A DNA stretch of 64,000 bases from Oscillospiraceae bacterium (GCA_025757985.1 CP107210.1:1178001-1242000); one strand, 5' to 3'; shown: positions 31,923 to 40,258, counted from the first letter of the stretch. The notes: generated by a model from the sequence alone, not told the origin. Numbers and translations are program-made.

Positions 31923-32681
31923 GTGGCGGAGCGGATCTGCGTTGGGGACAGACTCCCCTTCTTTTTGTATGACACGCCCTACAGCGCCCGCAATCGCTTC
32001 CGTGATCTGCTGCAGGCCAGCGCCCCGCTGGTGGTGGTCTTTATGGCGAACTTCGGCCATCCCATTACGCGCACCTTTGCAAGCCGCTATGCCGACACCT
32101 ACGCCGCACTGCATGACGGCGGCTTTGCGCTGGTGGTTCGCTCGCGCGCGGACAAGCTGTCGCGCAGCATCGGGCCGGACACGCTGCCCTATCCCCTGCT
32201 CTGCGATGCAGCGGGCGTGCTGTATGAGCATCTTGCCATACCCACAAGCAAAAGCACGCTGATGAGCTATTCGCTGGAGGGGTGGCGCATCCTGCGGGAG
32301 GCCAAAAAGCAGGGCTACCAGCCGGTAAAGGGTGCTGAACAGCAGCTGCCGCTGACGCTGATTCTGGACCGGGACGGCACCGTACTGTTCTGTCATTACG
32401 GCGCGAGCCTGACTGATGTGCCCGAGGACTGCGCAGCCATCCAGAGCCTTCTTGAGGAGCTGGAGCTGACGCCCGATTACGAGGAGGCTGGTATGCCGTC
32501 CTATGCCGAGCCGGAGGCTGCTATGGCCGCAGAAAGCCGCCCCCGCGCCCATCATGGCCGCCGCGCGCCCGAGGATACCGGCGGGTTCCAGCCTGTGCGG
32601 CAGATTCGGGAATATACTGTGCCGGATCTTGAAAAAACCTCGATGTTCGGGCTGTTTGATGACCCTTATGATGAAAATTGA
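31923..32681 (+). CDS. AhpC/TSA (peroxiredoxin)-like protein lacking the usual peroxidatic Cys
   Basis: About 252 aa from the GTG at 31923, eight to nine bases after AAAGGGG; a TTG two codons earlier is too close to it. The thioredoxin-like fold shows in VGDRLPFFLYDTP, LVVVFMANFGHPITRTFASRY and LPLTLILDRDGTVLFCHYG. In true peroxiredoxins the region after the VVVF strand holds PxxxTxxC; here it reads FGHPITR without Cys. A charged tail after residue 185 has no recognised domain and ends with MFGLFDDPYDEN. It may be redox-inactive or use CDAAG/FCHYG cysteines. Role unknown. Confidence 0.7.
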   Translation: MAERICVGDRLPFFLYDTPYSARNRFRDLLQASAPLVVVFMANFGHPITRTFASRYADTYAALHDGGFALVVRSRADKLSRSIGPDTLPYPLLCDAAGVLYEHLAIPTSKSTLMSYSLEGWRILREAKKQGYQPVKGAEQQLPLTLILDRDGTVLFCHYGASLTDVPEDCAAIQSLLEELELTPDYEEAGMPSYAEPEAAMAAESRPRAHHGRRAPEDTGGFQPVRQIREYTVPDLEKTSMFGLFDDPYDEN

Positions 32682-32719
32682 AACCCGCCTGCTGATAAAA
32701 AATCGGCAGGCGGGTTTTG
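32681..32719 (+). terminator. Terminator after the peroxiredoxin-like gene
   Basis: AAACCCGCCTGC and GCAGGCGGGTTTT pair around an A-rich loop. The stem starts at the last base of the stop codon. Confidence 0.85.
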
Positions 32720-32760
32720 CTTCTTGCTTTAATGCAGGGGTGATTCTATATCCGCCCGCG

Positions 32761-33507
32761 TTACCGCATTACCGCATCCTTCGCCGCCCTCACAGCCTCG
32801 GCATCGGTCTGCTGGATGTGCCACTCGTCCAGTCCGGGCAGGCCCATGGGGACGCCCTCCCGCCGGAAGGTCATGCCGCTGTCGAGCAGCTTTTTACAGC
32901 TGGCGTGGAAGGCCCGCGCCCCGGGCAACGCAGCGCGCAGCTCGTCAATGACGGCGGCGCTGACCCCTGCGCCGATGAGGATCTCGGGGCCGTTCAGCGC
33001 ATCCCGCAGGCGCAGCAGCGCAGCCAGTTGGGCTGTGCCCTTGCGGCAGCTCTCAGCCCCGCCGCTTGTCAGCACGGTGTCGATGCCCAGTGCGGCGGCA
33101 GCGCGGTAGGTGCCGCACAGATCGCGGGAGACATCTATACAGCGGTGCAGGGTGACGGGGGCGCCGCCGCAGGCGTCCAGCAGAACGCGCATGGCGGGCA
33201 GATCAAGATCCCCCGCCGGTGTCAGGGCGCCAATGACAAAGCCGTCCGCTCCGGCGGCGCGCAGCGCCGTGATCTGGCGGCAGAGCAGGTCGATTTCCTC
33301 CTGCGTGTAGAGAAAATCCCCCGCACGCGGCCGCATCAGGCAGCGCACAGGCAGGCTGATCTCCGCCTTGATCTGGCGCAGCAGATCGGCATAGGGCGTC
33401 AGACCGCCCACGGCCAGTGCGCTGCAAAGCTCCAGTCGGTCTGCCCCGCCCTGCCCGGCAGCGCGGGCGGAGGCGAGACTGTCCACGCAGACTTCCAACA
33501 ATTTCAT
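32761..33507 (-). CDS. cutC: CutC family protein
   Basis: 248 aa from the ATG at 33507 (AGGA ten bases upstream; a GTG three codons earlier abuts the ribosome binding site). TIM-barrel family motifs: LLEVCVDSLASARAAGQGGADRLELCSAL, GGLTPYADLL, RCLMRPRAGDFLYT, GADGFVIGALTPAGDLD, LHRCIDVSRD, VLTSGGAES and GAGVSA. The family was named for copper homeostasis, but the role in copper handling is disputed and an enzymatic activity is possible. It stands alone. Confidence 0.93.
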   Translation of the reverse strand: MKLLEVCVDSLASARAAGQGGADRLELCSALAVGGLTPYADLLRQIKAEISLPVRCLMRPRAGDFLYTQEEIDLLCRQITALRAAGADGFVIGALTPAGDLDLPAMRVLLDACGGAPVTLHRCIDVSRDLCGTYRAAAALGIDTVLTSGGAESCRKGTAQLAALLRLRDALNGPEILIGAGVSAAVIDELRAALPGARAFHASCKKLLDSGMTFRREGVPMGLPGLDEWHIQQTDAEAVRAAKDAVMR

Positions 33508-33560
33508 GCAGGTCACATCCTTGGTTCGTTTTCCTCATTGTAGCATAGAGCCTTCTTTGC

Positions 33561-33599
33561 AGCAAGCCCCGCACGGCCAAAAAGCGTGCGGGGCTTGCT
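33561..33599. terminator. Strong hairpin between the small membrane protein and cutC
   Basis: AGCAAGCCCCGCACG and CGTGCGGGGCTTGCT form a perfect 15-bp stem. No clear T-run follows on either strand, but the position fits a terminator for the minus-strand gene ending at 33640. Confidence 0.65.
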
Positions 33600-33639
33600 G
33601 CAGTTATATGTATCACAACGAATAGGAGTAGGCGTGTTG

Positions 33640-33909
33640 TCAGGCGGCGTGCCCGCCGCGCACGACCTGCAGCTGAACGGCAGGCCGCTTGTGCGTTGCA
33701 GGCAGAACAGCCTCGGCAGTGCGGGACGGGGCACCCAGCAGAATACCGCATACGGCGTTCAGCAGCACAACGGACGCAAAAAGGCCCAGCAGCGCAGCCC
33801 AAAGCGGCATGGAGCCGGCAGCGGCCGCGCTTACCATCGCACCGGCCAGCAGGATGGCTGTGGTTGCAATCAGTCTGCAAAGCTTGTGTTTGATGAGTTC
33901 CCAGTTCAT
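33640..33909 (-). CDS. Small membrane protein divergent from the S24 repressor
   Basis: 89 aa from the ATG at 33909, with a consensus AGGAGG nine bases upstream. Two hydrophobic helices at about residues 12-32 and 36-56, then a basic C-terminal tail (ATHKRPAVQLQVVRGGHAA) likely in the cytoplasm. I do not recognise the family. Its promoter is strong and lies beside the palindrome shared with the LexA-like repressor gene, so it is a candidate member of that regulon. A toxin, division inhibitor or stress membrane protein would fit, but none of these is shown by sequence. Confidence 0.65.
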   Translation of the reverse strand: MNWELIKHKLCRLIATTAILLAGAMVSAAAAGSMPLWAALLGLFASVVLLNAVCGILLGAPSRTAEAVLPATHKRPAVQLQVVRGGHAA

Positions 33910-33993
33910 ACCGATACCTCCTGATGAGGCTGCCCCGCAAAGGCTGCCCCGCCGCAAATAACAACGGATGAATGTGATCCGCTTGATGAGACT

Positions 33994-34022
33994 ACTATAA
34001 TACATCTTACGGTTGTTGTCAA
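33994..34022 (-). promoter_or_regulatory. Promoter of the small membrane protein gene
   Basis: Minus-strand TTGACA (34022-34017), 17-bp spacer, TATAGT (33999-33994): near-consensus. Confidence 0.75.
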
Positions 34023-34031
34023 GATAAAATT

Positions 34032-34055
34032 ACAACTTATTTTTGAAAAAAGTTG
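34032..34055. promoter_or_regulatory. Operator candidate, CAACTT...AAGTTG palindrome
   Basis: CAACTTATTTTT and GAAAAAAGTTG form a 23-bp near-perfect palindrome between two divergent promoters. The half-site core AGTTGT recurs at 34084-34089 next to the repressor -10, and GTTGT at 34012-34016 next to the other promoter. Confidence 0.5.
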
Positions 34056-34065
34056 CGGAAACCTC

Positions 34066-34094
34066 TTTACAAAAACAATGGGTAGTTGTATAAT
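34066..34094 (+). promoter_or_regulatory. Promoter of the XRE-S24 repressor gene
   Basis: TTTACA (34066-34071), 17-bp spacer, TATAAT (34089-34094). Confidence 0.75.
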
Positions 34095-34158
34095 GGGAGC
34101 AATGAAATGGGATTTCCACAAGATACAGCTTTATCCTATTGAAAAAGGAGTTTTCCCG

Positions 34159-34788
34159 ATGTTTGCAGAGCGCTTGAAAGAGGCCCGCAAGGCCAAACGA
34201 TACAGCCAGGCAGAGGTTTCCCGGATGCTGGGAGTGACGCAGCAGGCTGTCGGTAAGTGGGAGACGGGGCGTTCCACCCCGGATCCGCAGACCGTGGCAC
34301 GCCTGGCTGAAATCCTCGACACCCCTGCCGATGTCCTGCTGGGGCTGCGCAAGGAGCCGGACGCGTCCTCTGCTGTGGGCCGCAATGCGTTCAGCCGTTA
34401 TACCGAGTCTCAAGTCCCGGTTGTTGGCACGGTGCGCGCCGGGTACGGTGCGCTGGCCTTTGAGGAGGACTACGGTAAGGAATACGCCTGCGTCAAGGAC
34501 CCGGAGAACTATTTCTTTCTGGTTGTCAAGGGTGACAGTATGGAGCCGCGCATTTCCGATGGCGATCTTGCGCTTGTCCACCGCCAGAATACGCTCGACA
34601 ACGGCGACCTTGGTGTGCTGGTCTACGGTTCAGACGGCGAAGGTACGCTGAAAAAGTACATCCAGCGCGGCAACTCGGTCGTGCTGCACCCCTTTAACCC
34701 GGCCTATGAGGAAATGGTCATCAAGGGGGAGGAGCTGGATCACCTTTACATCGCAGGCAAGGTCGTGGAGACCAAGGCTAAGTGGTGA
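34159..34788 (+). CDS. LexA-like XRE-S24 transcriptional repressor
   Basis: 209 aa from the ATG at 34159, with AAAAAGGAG upstream. Residues 3-60 are an HTH_3 domain (FAERLKEARKAKRYSQAEVSRMLGVTQQAVGKWETG). Residues 95-205 are an S24 autoprotease domain: the AG cleavage dipeptide in VRAGYG, catalytic Ser in KGDSMEPRISDGDLALV, and catalytic Lys in GTLKKYIQRG. The layout is like phage CI repressors rather than LexA, whose DNA-binding domain is a winged helix. RecA-stimulated self-cleavage on DNA damage is expected. Its neighbours, a divergent small membrane protein and a DNA-repair pair, fit a damage-response locus. Confidence 0.88.
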   Translation: MFAERLKEARKAKRYSQAEVSRMLGVTQQAVGKWETGRSTPDPQTVARLAEILDTPADVLLGLRKEPDASSAVGRNAFSRYTESQVPVVGTVRAGYGALAFEEDYGKEYACVKDPENYFFLVVKGDSMEPRISDGDLALVHRQNTLDNGDLGVLVYGSDGEGTLKKYIQRGNSVVLHPFNPAYEEMVIKGEELDHLYIAGKVVETKAKW

Positions 34789-34872
34789 TCTCTCTCTCCG
34801 CATCTATATTGTAGCATAAGCAGAGTCCCATAGTCCGGACTTTGAACGGCAAAACAGAAGTATCTTTTAAAA

Positions 34873-34934
34873 ATGCTGCCCGCGGCACACCCTGCTAAGC
34901 AAGGATATGCGGCGGGCTGTATTTTTTATACCCT
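34873..34934 (+). terminator. Weak hairpin between the repressor and the radical SAM gene
   Basis: GCTGCCCGC and GCGGGCTG arms enclose a 30-base loop and are followed by TATTTTTTATA. It lies at the end of the 166-bp gap, in which I see no gene; a 10-bp palindrome AGTCCGGACT sits at 34833. Confidence 0.4.
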
Positions 34935-34954
34935 TTTTTCAGGAGGCGGGCAGA

Positions 34955-36319
34955 ATGGACCTTGCGGAAAAGCTTGAGATACTGGCAGACAGCGCCAAAT
35001 ATGATGTGGCCTGCACCTCCAGCGGCGTGGGACGCCCGGGACGGCACGGCAGTCTGGGCAGCTGCGCACCGGCGGGCATCTGCCATGCCTTTACGCCGGA
35101 TGGGCGCTGCGTGTCGCTTTTGAAGGTGCTGTACTCGAATGTCTGCAGCTATGACTGCAGCTACTGCGTGAATCGCCGCTCCAACGACCGGCCGCGGGCT
35201 ACCTTTACCCCGCGGGAGCTGGCAGAGCTGACGATCGGCTTTTACCGCCGCAACTATATCGAGGGCCTGTTTTTGTCGAGCGCGGTGCTGGGTACGCCCG
35301 ACCACACGATGGAGCTGATGATCGAGGCGCTGCGCATCCTGCGGGAGGAGTACCGCTTCAACGGGTATATCCATGCCAAGACGATCCCCGGCGCGGACCC
35401 GGCGCTGGTGGAAAAGATCGGACTGCTGGCCGATCGCCTGTCGGTCAATATCGAGCTGCCCAGCGAGGCAAGCCTGAACACGCTTGCCCCGGACAAGAAA
35501 AAAACTGCGATCCTGCGCCCTATGGGACAGATCGCAGTGCAGAGCGCGCAGAGCAAAAAGGAGATGGTACTTTACCGCGGTGCAAAGGCGTTTGCACCGG
35601 CCGGGCAAAGCACTCAGATGATCATTGGCGCAACGCCGGAGACCGACCGCCACATCATGGATCTGACGGAAGGACTTTACCGAAAATACGCCCTGCGGCG
35701 GGTGTTTTACTCCGCCTATCTGCCGGTTGTGGAGGACCGCCGCCTGCCGGCGCTGCACACAGCCCCGCCCCTGCTGCGGGAGCATCGGCTCTATCAGGCG
35801 GACTGGCTGCTGCGGTACTACCATTTTTCGGCGCAGGAGCTGCTGACCGAGGAGGAACCGAATTTTGACCCCTATCTCGACCCCAAGTGTACCTGGGCGG
35901 TGCGCCACCCGGAATTTTTCCCGGTGGAGGTCAACACAGCCGGCAAAGAGGAACTGCTGCGGGTGCCGGGCATCGGCCCTAAGAGCGCTATCCGCATCCT
36001 GCAGGCGCGGCGCACCCAGAACCTCGGCATGGCAGAGCTGAAGCGCATCGGCGTAGTGCTGAAGCGGGCGCAGTATTTCATCACCTGCCGCGGCAGGGCG
36101 GCTGCCCGCGGCACCCGCGCCGAGATCGCCGGTGCCCTGCTGGACCCCAAGGCGTTCAGCGTGGGGATGCAGCAACTTTCGCTGGATGATTTTGTACCCA
36201 AGGCGCTGCCGGATGCTGCCCCGGCCGTGCAAAAGCTGGCCGCCCGCGGCATGGCGGCGGATACAGCCGCAAAAACCGTGCGGCAGGAGGCGCTGCAATG
36301 TCTTACCAAGCGTATGTGA
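34955..36319 (+). CDS. Putative DNA modification/repair radical SAM protein (TIGR03916 family)
   Basis: 454 aa from the ATG at 34955 with CAGGAGG upstream. The N-terminus MDLAEKLEILADSAKYDVAC and CAPAGICHAFTPDGRC are typical. The radical SAM cluster motif is VCSYDCSYC (CX3CX2C, about residues 65-73). Near residue 330 a helix-hairpin-helix DNA-binding motif occurs (VNTAGKEELLRVPGIGPKSA). It is expected to use S-adenosylmethionine and an iron-sulfur cluster to act on DNA or a nucleotide. The next gene overlaps by 22 bp and encodes the partner TIGR03915 protein, as in other genomes. Function is predicted, not shown. Confidence 0.9.
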   Translation: MDLAEKLEILADSAKYDVACTSSGVGRPGRHGSLGSCAPAGICHAFTPDGRCVSLLKVLYSNVCSYDCSYCVNRRSNDRPRATFTPRELAELTIGFYRRNYIEGLFLSSAVLGTPDHTMELMIEALRILREEYRFNGYIHAKTIPGADPALVEKIGLLADRLSVNIELPSEASLNTLAPDKKKTAILRPMGQIAVQSAQSKKEMVLYRGAKAFAPAGQSTQMIIGATPETDRHIMDLTEGLYRKYALRRVFYSAYLPVVEDRRLPALHTAPPLLREHRLYQADWLLRYYHFSAQELLTEEEPNFDPYLDPKCTWAVRHPEFFPVEVNTAGKEELLRVPGIGPKSAIRILQARRTQNLGMAELKRIGVVLKRAQYFITCRGRAAARGTRAEIAGALLDPKAFSVGMQQLSLDDFVPKALPDAAPAVQKLAARGMAADTAAKTVRQEALQCLTKRM

Positions 36320-37065
36320 CCGATGTGGCCTACTGCTATGACGGCAGCTTTGCGGGCTTCCTCTGCTGCGTGTTTGAAAGCTACGCGCGCAGAGAGATCC
36401 CGGCAGAGGTCTGCCCGCCTGAGGAGGGCCAGCTGAATTTTTTCGGCGTGCGGGACATCCCGACGGACCCGCAGCGCGCGCGGCGGGTGGCAGCCGGGCT
36501 GGAGCGGCTGGGCGCACAGGTGAAGGATTGCATCACAACGGGCTTTCTCTCCACGGAGGGCGGCAAGGATCTGACGCTGCTGCGCTTTGCACGGCTCTGC
36601 TTTGAGCAAGGGCCCCGGGCGGCGCAGATGCTGGGAAAACCCGATGCGGCTGCGGCCTTTGCCCTTGCGCGGGCGGTCAGCAATGAGGCCTGCAAATGTA
36701 TTGAATTTATCCGGTTTGAACAGCGGGACAATATGCTGGGCGCGGTCATCCACCCGAAGCATCAGGTGCTGCCGCTGCTGCGGGGGCATTTCTGCGGCCG
36801 CCTGCCCGATGACGATTTCCTGATCTTTGACGCCACTCACGGAACGGCGCTGGTGCGCCGCAGCGGCCGGGTGCAGTATCTGACCATGGAACGGTACACG
36901 CCCGGCACTGATGCCGGGGAGTTGGACTGGCAGCGGCTCTGGAAGCGGTTTTTTAAGGCGCTTACGATCGAGGAGCGGCGCAATGAAAAGGCCCAGATGA
37001 ACCATGTACAGAAGCGGTTCTGGAAAGATATGGTGGAGATGCAGGGGGATTTGCCTTCCCCCTAG
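36298..37065 (+). CDS. Putative DNA repair protein, TIGR03915/DUF4130 family
   Basis: 255 aa, overlapping the end of the radical SAM gene. Recognisable parts: VAYCYDGSFAGFLCCVFESY at the start, then VSNEACKCIEFIRFE, IHPKHQVLPLLRGHFCGRLPDDDFLIFDATHGTAL and a basic C-terminus FWKDMVEMQGDLPSP. DUF4130 proteins always or nearly always accompany TIGR03916 radical SAM proteins and were predicted to have a DNA metabolism role. The overlap ensures paired translation. An upstream S24 repressor suggests damage control of the pair, although a 166-bp gap intervenes. Confidence 0.9.
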   Translation: MSYQAYVTDVAYCYDGSFAGFLCCVFESYARREIPAEVCPPEEGQLNFFGVRDIPTDPQRARRVAAGLERLGAQVKDCITTGFLSTEGGKDLTLLRFARLCFEQGPRAAQMLGKPDAAAAFALARAVSNEACKCIEFIRFEQRDNMLGAVIHPKHQVLPLLRGHFCGRLPDDDFLIFDATHGTALVRRSGRVQYLTMERYTPGTDAGELDWQRLWKRFFKALTIEERRNEKAQMNHVQKRFWKDMVEMQGDLPSP

Positions 37066-37074
37066 CGTGAGGCG

Positions 37075-37467
37075 CTATTCGTAGTCGTACTCCGGGTTGG
37101 CGGCCTGATATTCGGTCAGCCAGCGCAGAAGCCGCTCGGTGTCGGCGCAGCTCATGCGGCCGGTGTCGGCCAGCGCCTGCACCATGGCGCGAATATCGCC
37201 GCCGTACAGAGTCTGCAGATGGGCCTGACTGACGGCGCCGCAGTAGGTCAGGCGGCGCACCAGCGGCGTGTAGAGATTTTTGTTGCCCTGCTTTTCGGTG
37301 TGGACGAACTTCTTTTTTTCAAGACGGAGCAAAAAATTGAGCAGCGTAGAGTCTGCCCAGCGGCATGCGGGCGGCAGCTGCGCGGCAATCTCGCGCCGGG
37401 TGGCGGCGCGGCTGCAGGCCCAGAGGGCTGCCATGACCTGCTCCTCACTGCGGGAAAGCTGTTCCAT
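37075..37467 (-). CDS. BlaI/MecI/CopY-family transcriptional repressor
   Basis: 130 aa from the ATG at 37467 (GGGAGG upstream). Winged-helix Penicillinase_R domain: LSRSEEQVMAALWACSRAATRREIAAQLPP, WADSTLLNFLLRLEKKKFVHTEKQGNKNLYTPLV, then a helical dimerisation part. No BlaR1-type sensor is adjacent; the tail differs from BlaI. Upstream are two identical TACAAATGTA boxes and a related TACATCTGTG, matching the TACA-TGTA core of BlaI operators, so it probably represses itself. It is divergent from serC-serA; whether it controls serine synthesis is open. Confidence 0.85.
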   Translation of the reverse strand: MEQLSRSEEQVMAALWACSRAATRREIAAQLPPACRWADSTLLNFLLRLEKKKFVHTEKQGNKNLYTPLVRRLTYCGAVSQAHLQTLYGGDIRAMVQALADTGRMSCADTERLLRWLTEYQAANPEYDYE

Positions 37468-37515
37468 AAAGACCTCCCTGCGGACGGTGTCGTCCGGAAT
37501 GGATAAGATGCGTTT

Positions 37516-37639
37516 TACAAATGTAATAGATAACCATAAATATATTTTACATCTGTGGAAGATATAAATGCAATAGAAAATGTTGCACAAATTTTACTGC
37601 TGAAAATATACGGACGGGAAGAAAGCTTTTACAAATGTA
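37516..37639. promoter_or_regulatory. BlaI-type operator boxes
   Basis: TACAAATGTA at 37516-37525, TACATCTGTG at 37548-37557 and TACAAATGTA again at 37630-37639. Box 1 is about 50 bp before the repressor start. The 367-bp region holds these boxes, an AT-rich stretch and the serC promoter, and no gene that I can support. Confidence 0.55.
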
Positions 37640-37725
37640 GGATATAGTGTTCTCGATAGATAAACATTTAGTCACAACACAAAAACACACCCGGAATTTT
37701 GCGCCATTTTTGTAAGTTTGCCCGC

Positions 37726-37754
37726 TTGCCGGGGCGGCGGCAGGCTCCTATAAT
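37726..37754 (+). promoter_or_regulatory. serC-serA promoter
   Basis: TTGCCG (37726-37731), 17-bp spacer, TATAAT (37749-37754); start codon 80 bp downstream. Confidence 0.7.
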
Positions 37755-37834
37755 AAATGACATACCGCAACGGCGCGGCAGATGCGATCCGCCGTGAGCG
37801 GGTCGCATTTCATTTACTGTAGGAGGAAGTTAAG

Positions 37835-38929
37835 ATGGCTAGAGTTTACAATTTCAGCGCCGGCCCTTCGATGCTGCCGGAGGCTGTTCTGAAAACGGCA
37901 CAGACGGAGCTGCTGGACTACCACGGTTCCGGCATGAGCGTGATGGAGATGAGCCACCGCAGTAAATGGTTTGATGAGATCATCAACAACACCGAGGCTG
38001 CCATGCGCCGGGTGCTGAACATCCCCGACAACTATAAGGTGGGCTTTTTTCAGGGCGGCGCGACCCAGCAGTTTGCGATGGTGCCGCTGAACTTTATGAA
38101 AACCGGCACGGCAGACTACCTTGTGACCGGCAATTTCAGCAAAAAGGCTGCTGAGGAGGCCGCCAAGTTCGGTACGGCCCGCATTGCCGCCAACAGCAAG
38201 GACAAGAACTTTACCTATATCCCCGATGTGAACGGCATTGACTATGACCCCAACGCCAGCTACATCCATATCTGCCAGAACAATACGATCTTCGGCACGA
38301 AATACCGCGATGTGCCGCAGGTGGACGGCGTTCCCCTGATTGCAGACATGAGCTCGATGATCTGCTCGGAGCCGGTGGATGTGAGCAAATACGGTGCAAT
38401 CTACTTCGGCGTACAGAAGAACATCGCACCGGCCGGCATGGCGGTGGCCATCATCCGTGAGGATCTGCTGGGCGGCGCGGCCAAGGGCCTGACCCCTGAC
38501 AGCCTGCCCACAATGATGAACTACACCACCCTGCTGAACGCCGACAGCATGTACAACACCCCGCCGTGCTGGTGCATCTACATGACCGGCCTGGTCATGG
38601 ATTACCTTGAGCATGAGGTGGGCGGCCTTGAAAACATGAAGAAGATCAACGCCGCCAAGGCGAAGGTGCTGTACGATTATCTGGACGGGCAGGACTTTTA
38701 CCGCAACCCGGTGCAGAAGGAATACCGCAGCATGATGAATGTGACCTTCACCAGCCCCGATGCCGACACCGACAAGGCGTTCTGCGCCGCCGCTGCAGAG
38801 GCAGGCTTTGTGAACCTGAAGGGGCACCGCCTTGTCGGCGGTATGCGCGCCTCCATCTACAACGCCATGCCGCCGGAGGGCATTGACAAGCTGGTCGATT
38901 TCATGGAGAAGTTCCGCAAAGAACATTGA
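37835..38929 (+). CDS. serC: Phosphoserine aminotransferase
   Basis: 364 aa. SerC features: YNFSAGPSMLPEAVLKTAQTELL at the N-terminus, SVMEMSHRSKWFDEIINN, FFQGGATQQFAMVPLNFM, DMSSMICSEPVDVSKYG, and the PLP Lys in YFGVQKNIAPAGMAV (about residue 195), then HRLVGGMRASIYNA. It converts 3-phosphohydroxypyruvate to phosphoserine with glutamate. Strong ribosome binding site (GGAGGAAG). SerA follows 104 bp downstream; serB is not in the window. Confidence 0.97.
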   Translation: MARVYNFSAGPSMLPEAVLKTAQTELLDYHGSGMSVMEMSHRSKWFDEIINNTEAAMRRVLNIPDNYKVGFFQGGATQQFAMVPLNFMKTGTADYLVTGNFSKKAAEEAAKFGTARIAANSKDKNFTYIPDVNGIDYDPNASYIHICQNNTIFGTKYRDVPQVDGVPLIADMSSMICSEPVDVSKYGAIYFGVQKNIAPAGMAVAIIREDLLGGAAKGLTPDSLPTMMNYTTLLNADSMYNTPPCWCIYMTGLVMDYLEHEVGGLENMKKINAAKAKVLYDYLDGQDFYRNPVQKEYRSMMNVTFTSPDADTDKAFCAAAAEAGFVNLKGHRLVGGMRASIYNAMPPEGIDKLVDFMEKFRKEH

Positions 38930-38965
38930 TTTGCCGCACGGAAGCAGCCCGTTAAAGACTTGCAG

Positions 38966-39001
38966 CGCAGGGCTGAGGGCCGGACATGTTCGGCCCCTAC
39001 A
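38966..39001. repeat. Short palindromic repeat between serC and serA
   Basis: GGGCCGGACATGTTCGGCCCCTACA, a member of the GGGCCGGGCATGCCCGGCCCC family also seen at 23432, 45161 and 57160. Confidence 0.75.
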
Positions 39002-39033
39002 AAGCATAATAAGGGGAACAGGGAGTTATATAT

Positions 39034-40194
39034 ATGTACACGATCAAAACTTTGAACGCTATCTCGCCGGTGGGGCTGGCCAAGCTGCCTGCCAACCAGT
39101 TTGAAATTGACAACGAGGCCGCTGCGCCGCAGGGTATTCTGGTGCGCAGCGCCGATATGCATGAGACGCCGCTGCCCGACAGCCTGCTGGCGATCGCCCG
39201 CGCAGGTGCCGGCACGAACAATATCCCGGTCGAGGAATGCACCGGCGCCGGTATCGTGGTGTTCAACACCCCCGGTGCCAACGCCAACGCCGTGGCAGAG
39301 CTGGTCATCGGCGCGCTGGTGGCGGGCAGCCGCAATCTGGTCGATGCTGTCAACTGGGCGCAGACCCTCAAGGGGCGCGACACCATCGCCAAGGATGTGG
39401 AAAAGGGCAAAAAAGTATTTGTCGGCCCTGAGCTGCGCGGCAAGACGCTGGGCGTCATCGGTCTGGGTGCCATCGGTGCCCGGGTGGCCAATGCCGCCGT
39501 GGCGCTGGGCATGGAGGTCCTCGGCTATGACCCCTACATTTCGATCGACGCCGCATGGAGCCTCTCCCGCAGTGTGCAGCACTGCGTCACGCTGGGCGAT
39601 ATGCTGCCCCGCTGCGACTACCTGACCATCCATGTCCCCTACCTGCCCACGACCCGCCACACGATCAACGCCCAGACGCTGGCCATGTGCAAGGACGGTG
39701 TCCGTGTGCTGAACTATGCCCGCGGGGAGCTGGTGGACAACACCGCCCTGCTGGACGCGCTGAACAGCGGCAAGGTCGCACAGTATTTCTGCGACTTCCC
39801 CACTGAGGAGCTGCTGGGCGTCAAGGGTGTATGCTGCACGCCGCATCTGGGCGCAAGCACGCCCGAGAGCGAGACGAACTGCGCCGTGATGGCCGCCGCC
39901 GAGCTGAGCGATTATCTCAAGAACGGCAACATTACCCACAGCGTCAACCTGCCGGATGTCAGCCAGCCCCGCATCGGCGGCCGCCGCATCTGCATGATCC
40001 ACAAGAACACCCCGGGTGCGATCTCGGCCATCACCGGTGTGCTGACCGAGGCTCATCTGAACATTGAGAACATGGTCAACAAGAGCAAGAAGGATGTTGC
40101 CTACACCCTGCTGGATGTGACCGGCAATGTGACGGGGGATCTGGCGGTGCAGCTGCGCGCCATCGAATCTGCGATCCGCGTGCGGGTGCTGTAA
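39034..40194 (+). CDS. serA: D-3-phosphoglycerate dehydrogenase
   Basis: 386 aa, the short ACT-containing class. The NAD loop is LGVIGLGAIGARVANAAV (about residue 145), catalytic residues follow in NYARGELVDNTALLDAL (Arg), and CTPHLGASTPESE (His). Residues 318-386 form an ACT domain (RRICMIHKNTPGAISAITGVL), the likely serine-sensing site. It oxidises 3-phosphoglycerate in the first step of serine synthesis. The ribosome binding site is GGGAG. It ends before a terminator. Confidence 0.95.
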   Translation: MYTIKTLNAISPVGLAKLPANQFEIDNEAAAPQGILVRSADMHETPLPDSLLAIARAGAGTNNIPVEECTGAGIVVFNTPGANANAVAELVIGALVAGSRNLVDAVNWAQTLKGRDTIAKDVEKGKKVFVGPELRGKTLGVIGLGAIGARVANAAVALGMEVLGYDPYISIDAAWSLSRSVQHCVTLGDMLPRCDYLTIHVPYLPTTRHTINAQTLAMCKDGVRVLNYARGELVDNTALLDALNSGKVAQYFCDFPTEELLGVKGVCCTPHLGASTPESETNCAVMAAAELSDYLKNGNITHSVNLPDVSQPRIGGRRICMIHKNTPGAISAITGVLTEAHLNIENMVNKSKKDVAYTLLDVTGNVTGDLAVQLRAIESAIRVRVL

Positions 40195-40223
40195 ACCTGC
40201 CGGAAAACGACCGCCAAATGTAT

Positions 40224-40258
40224 AAAACCGTCTGCTGCCCGGCAGGCGGTTTTTGTTG
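40224..40258 (+). terminator. Terminator after serA
   Basis: AAACCGTCTGC and GCAGGCGGTTTTT pair (one T-G) with a short loop and a T-run. Confidence 0.8.
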
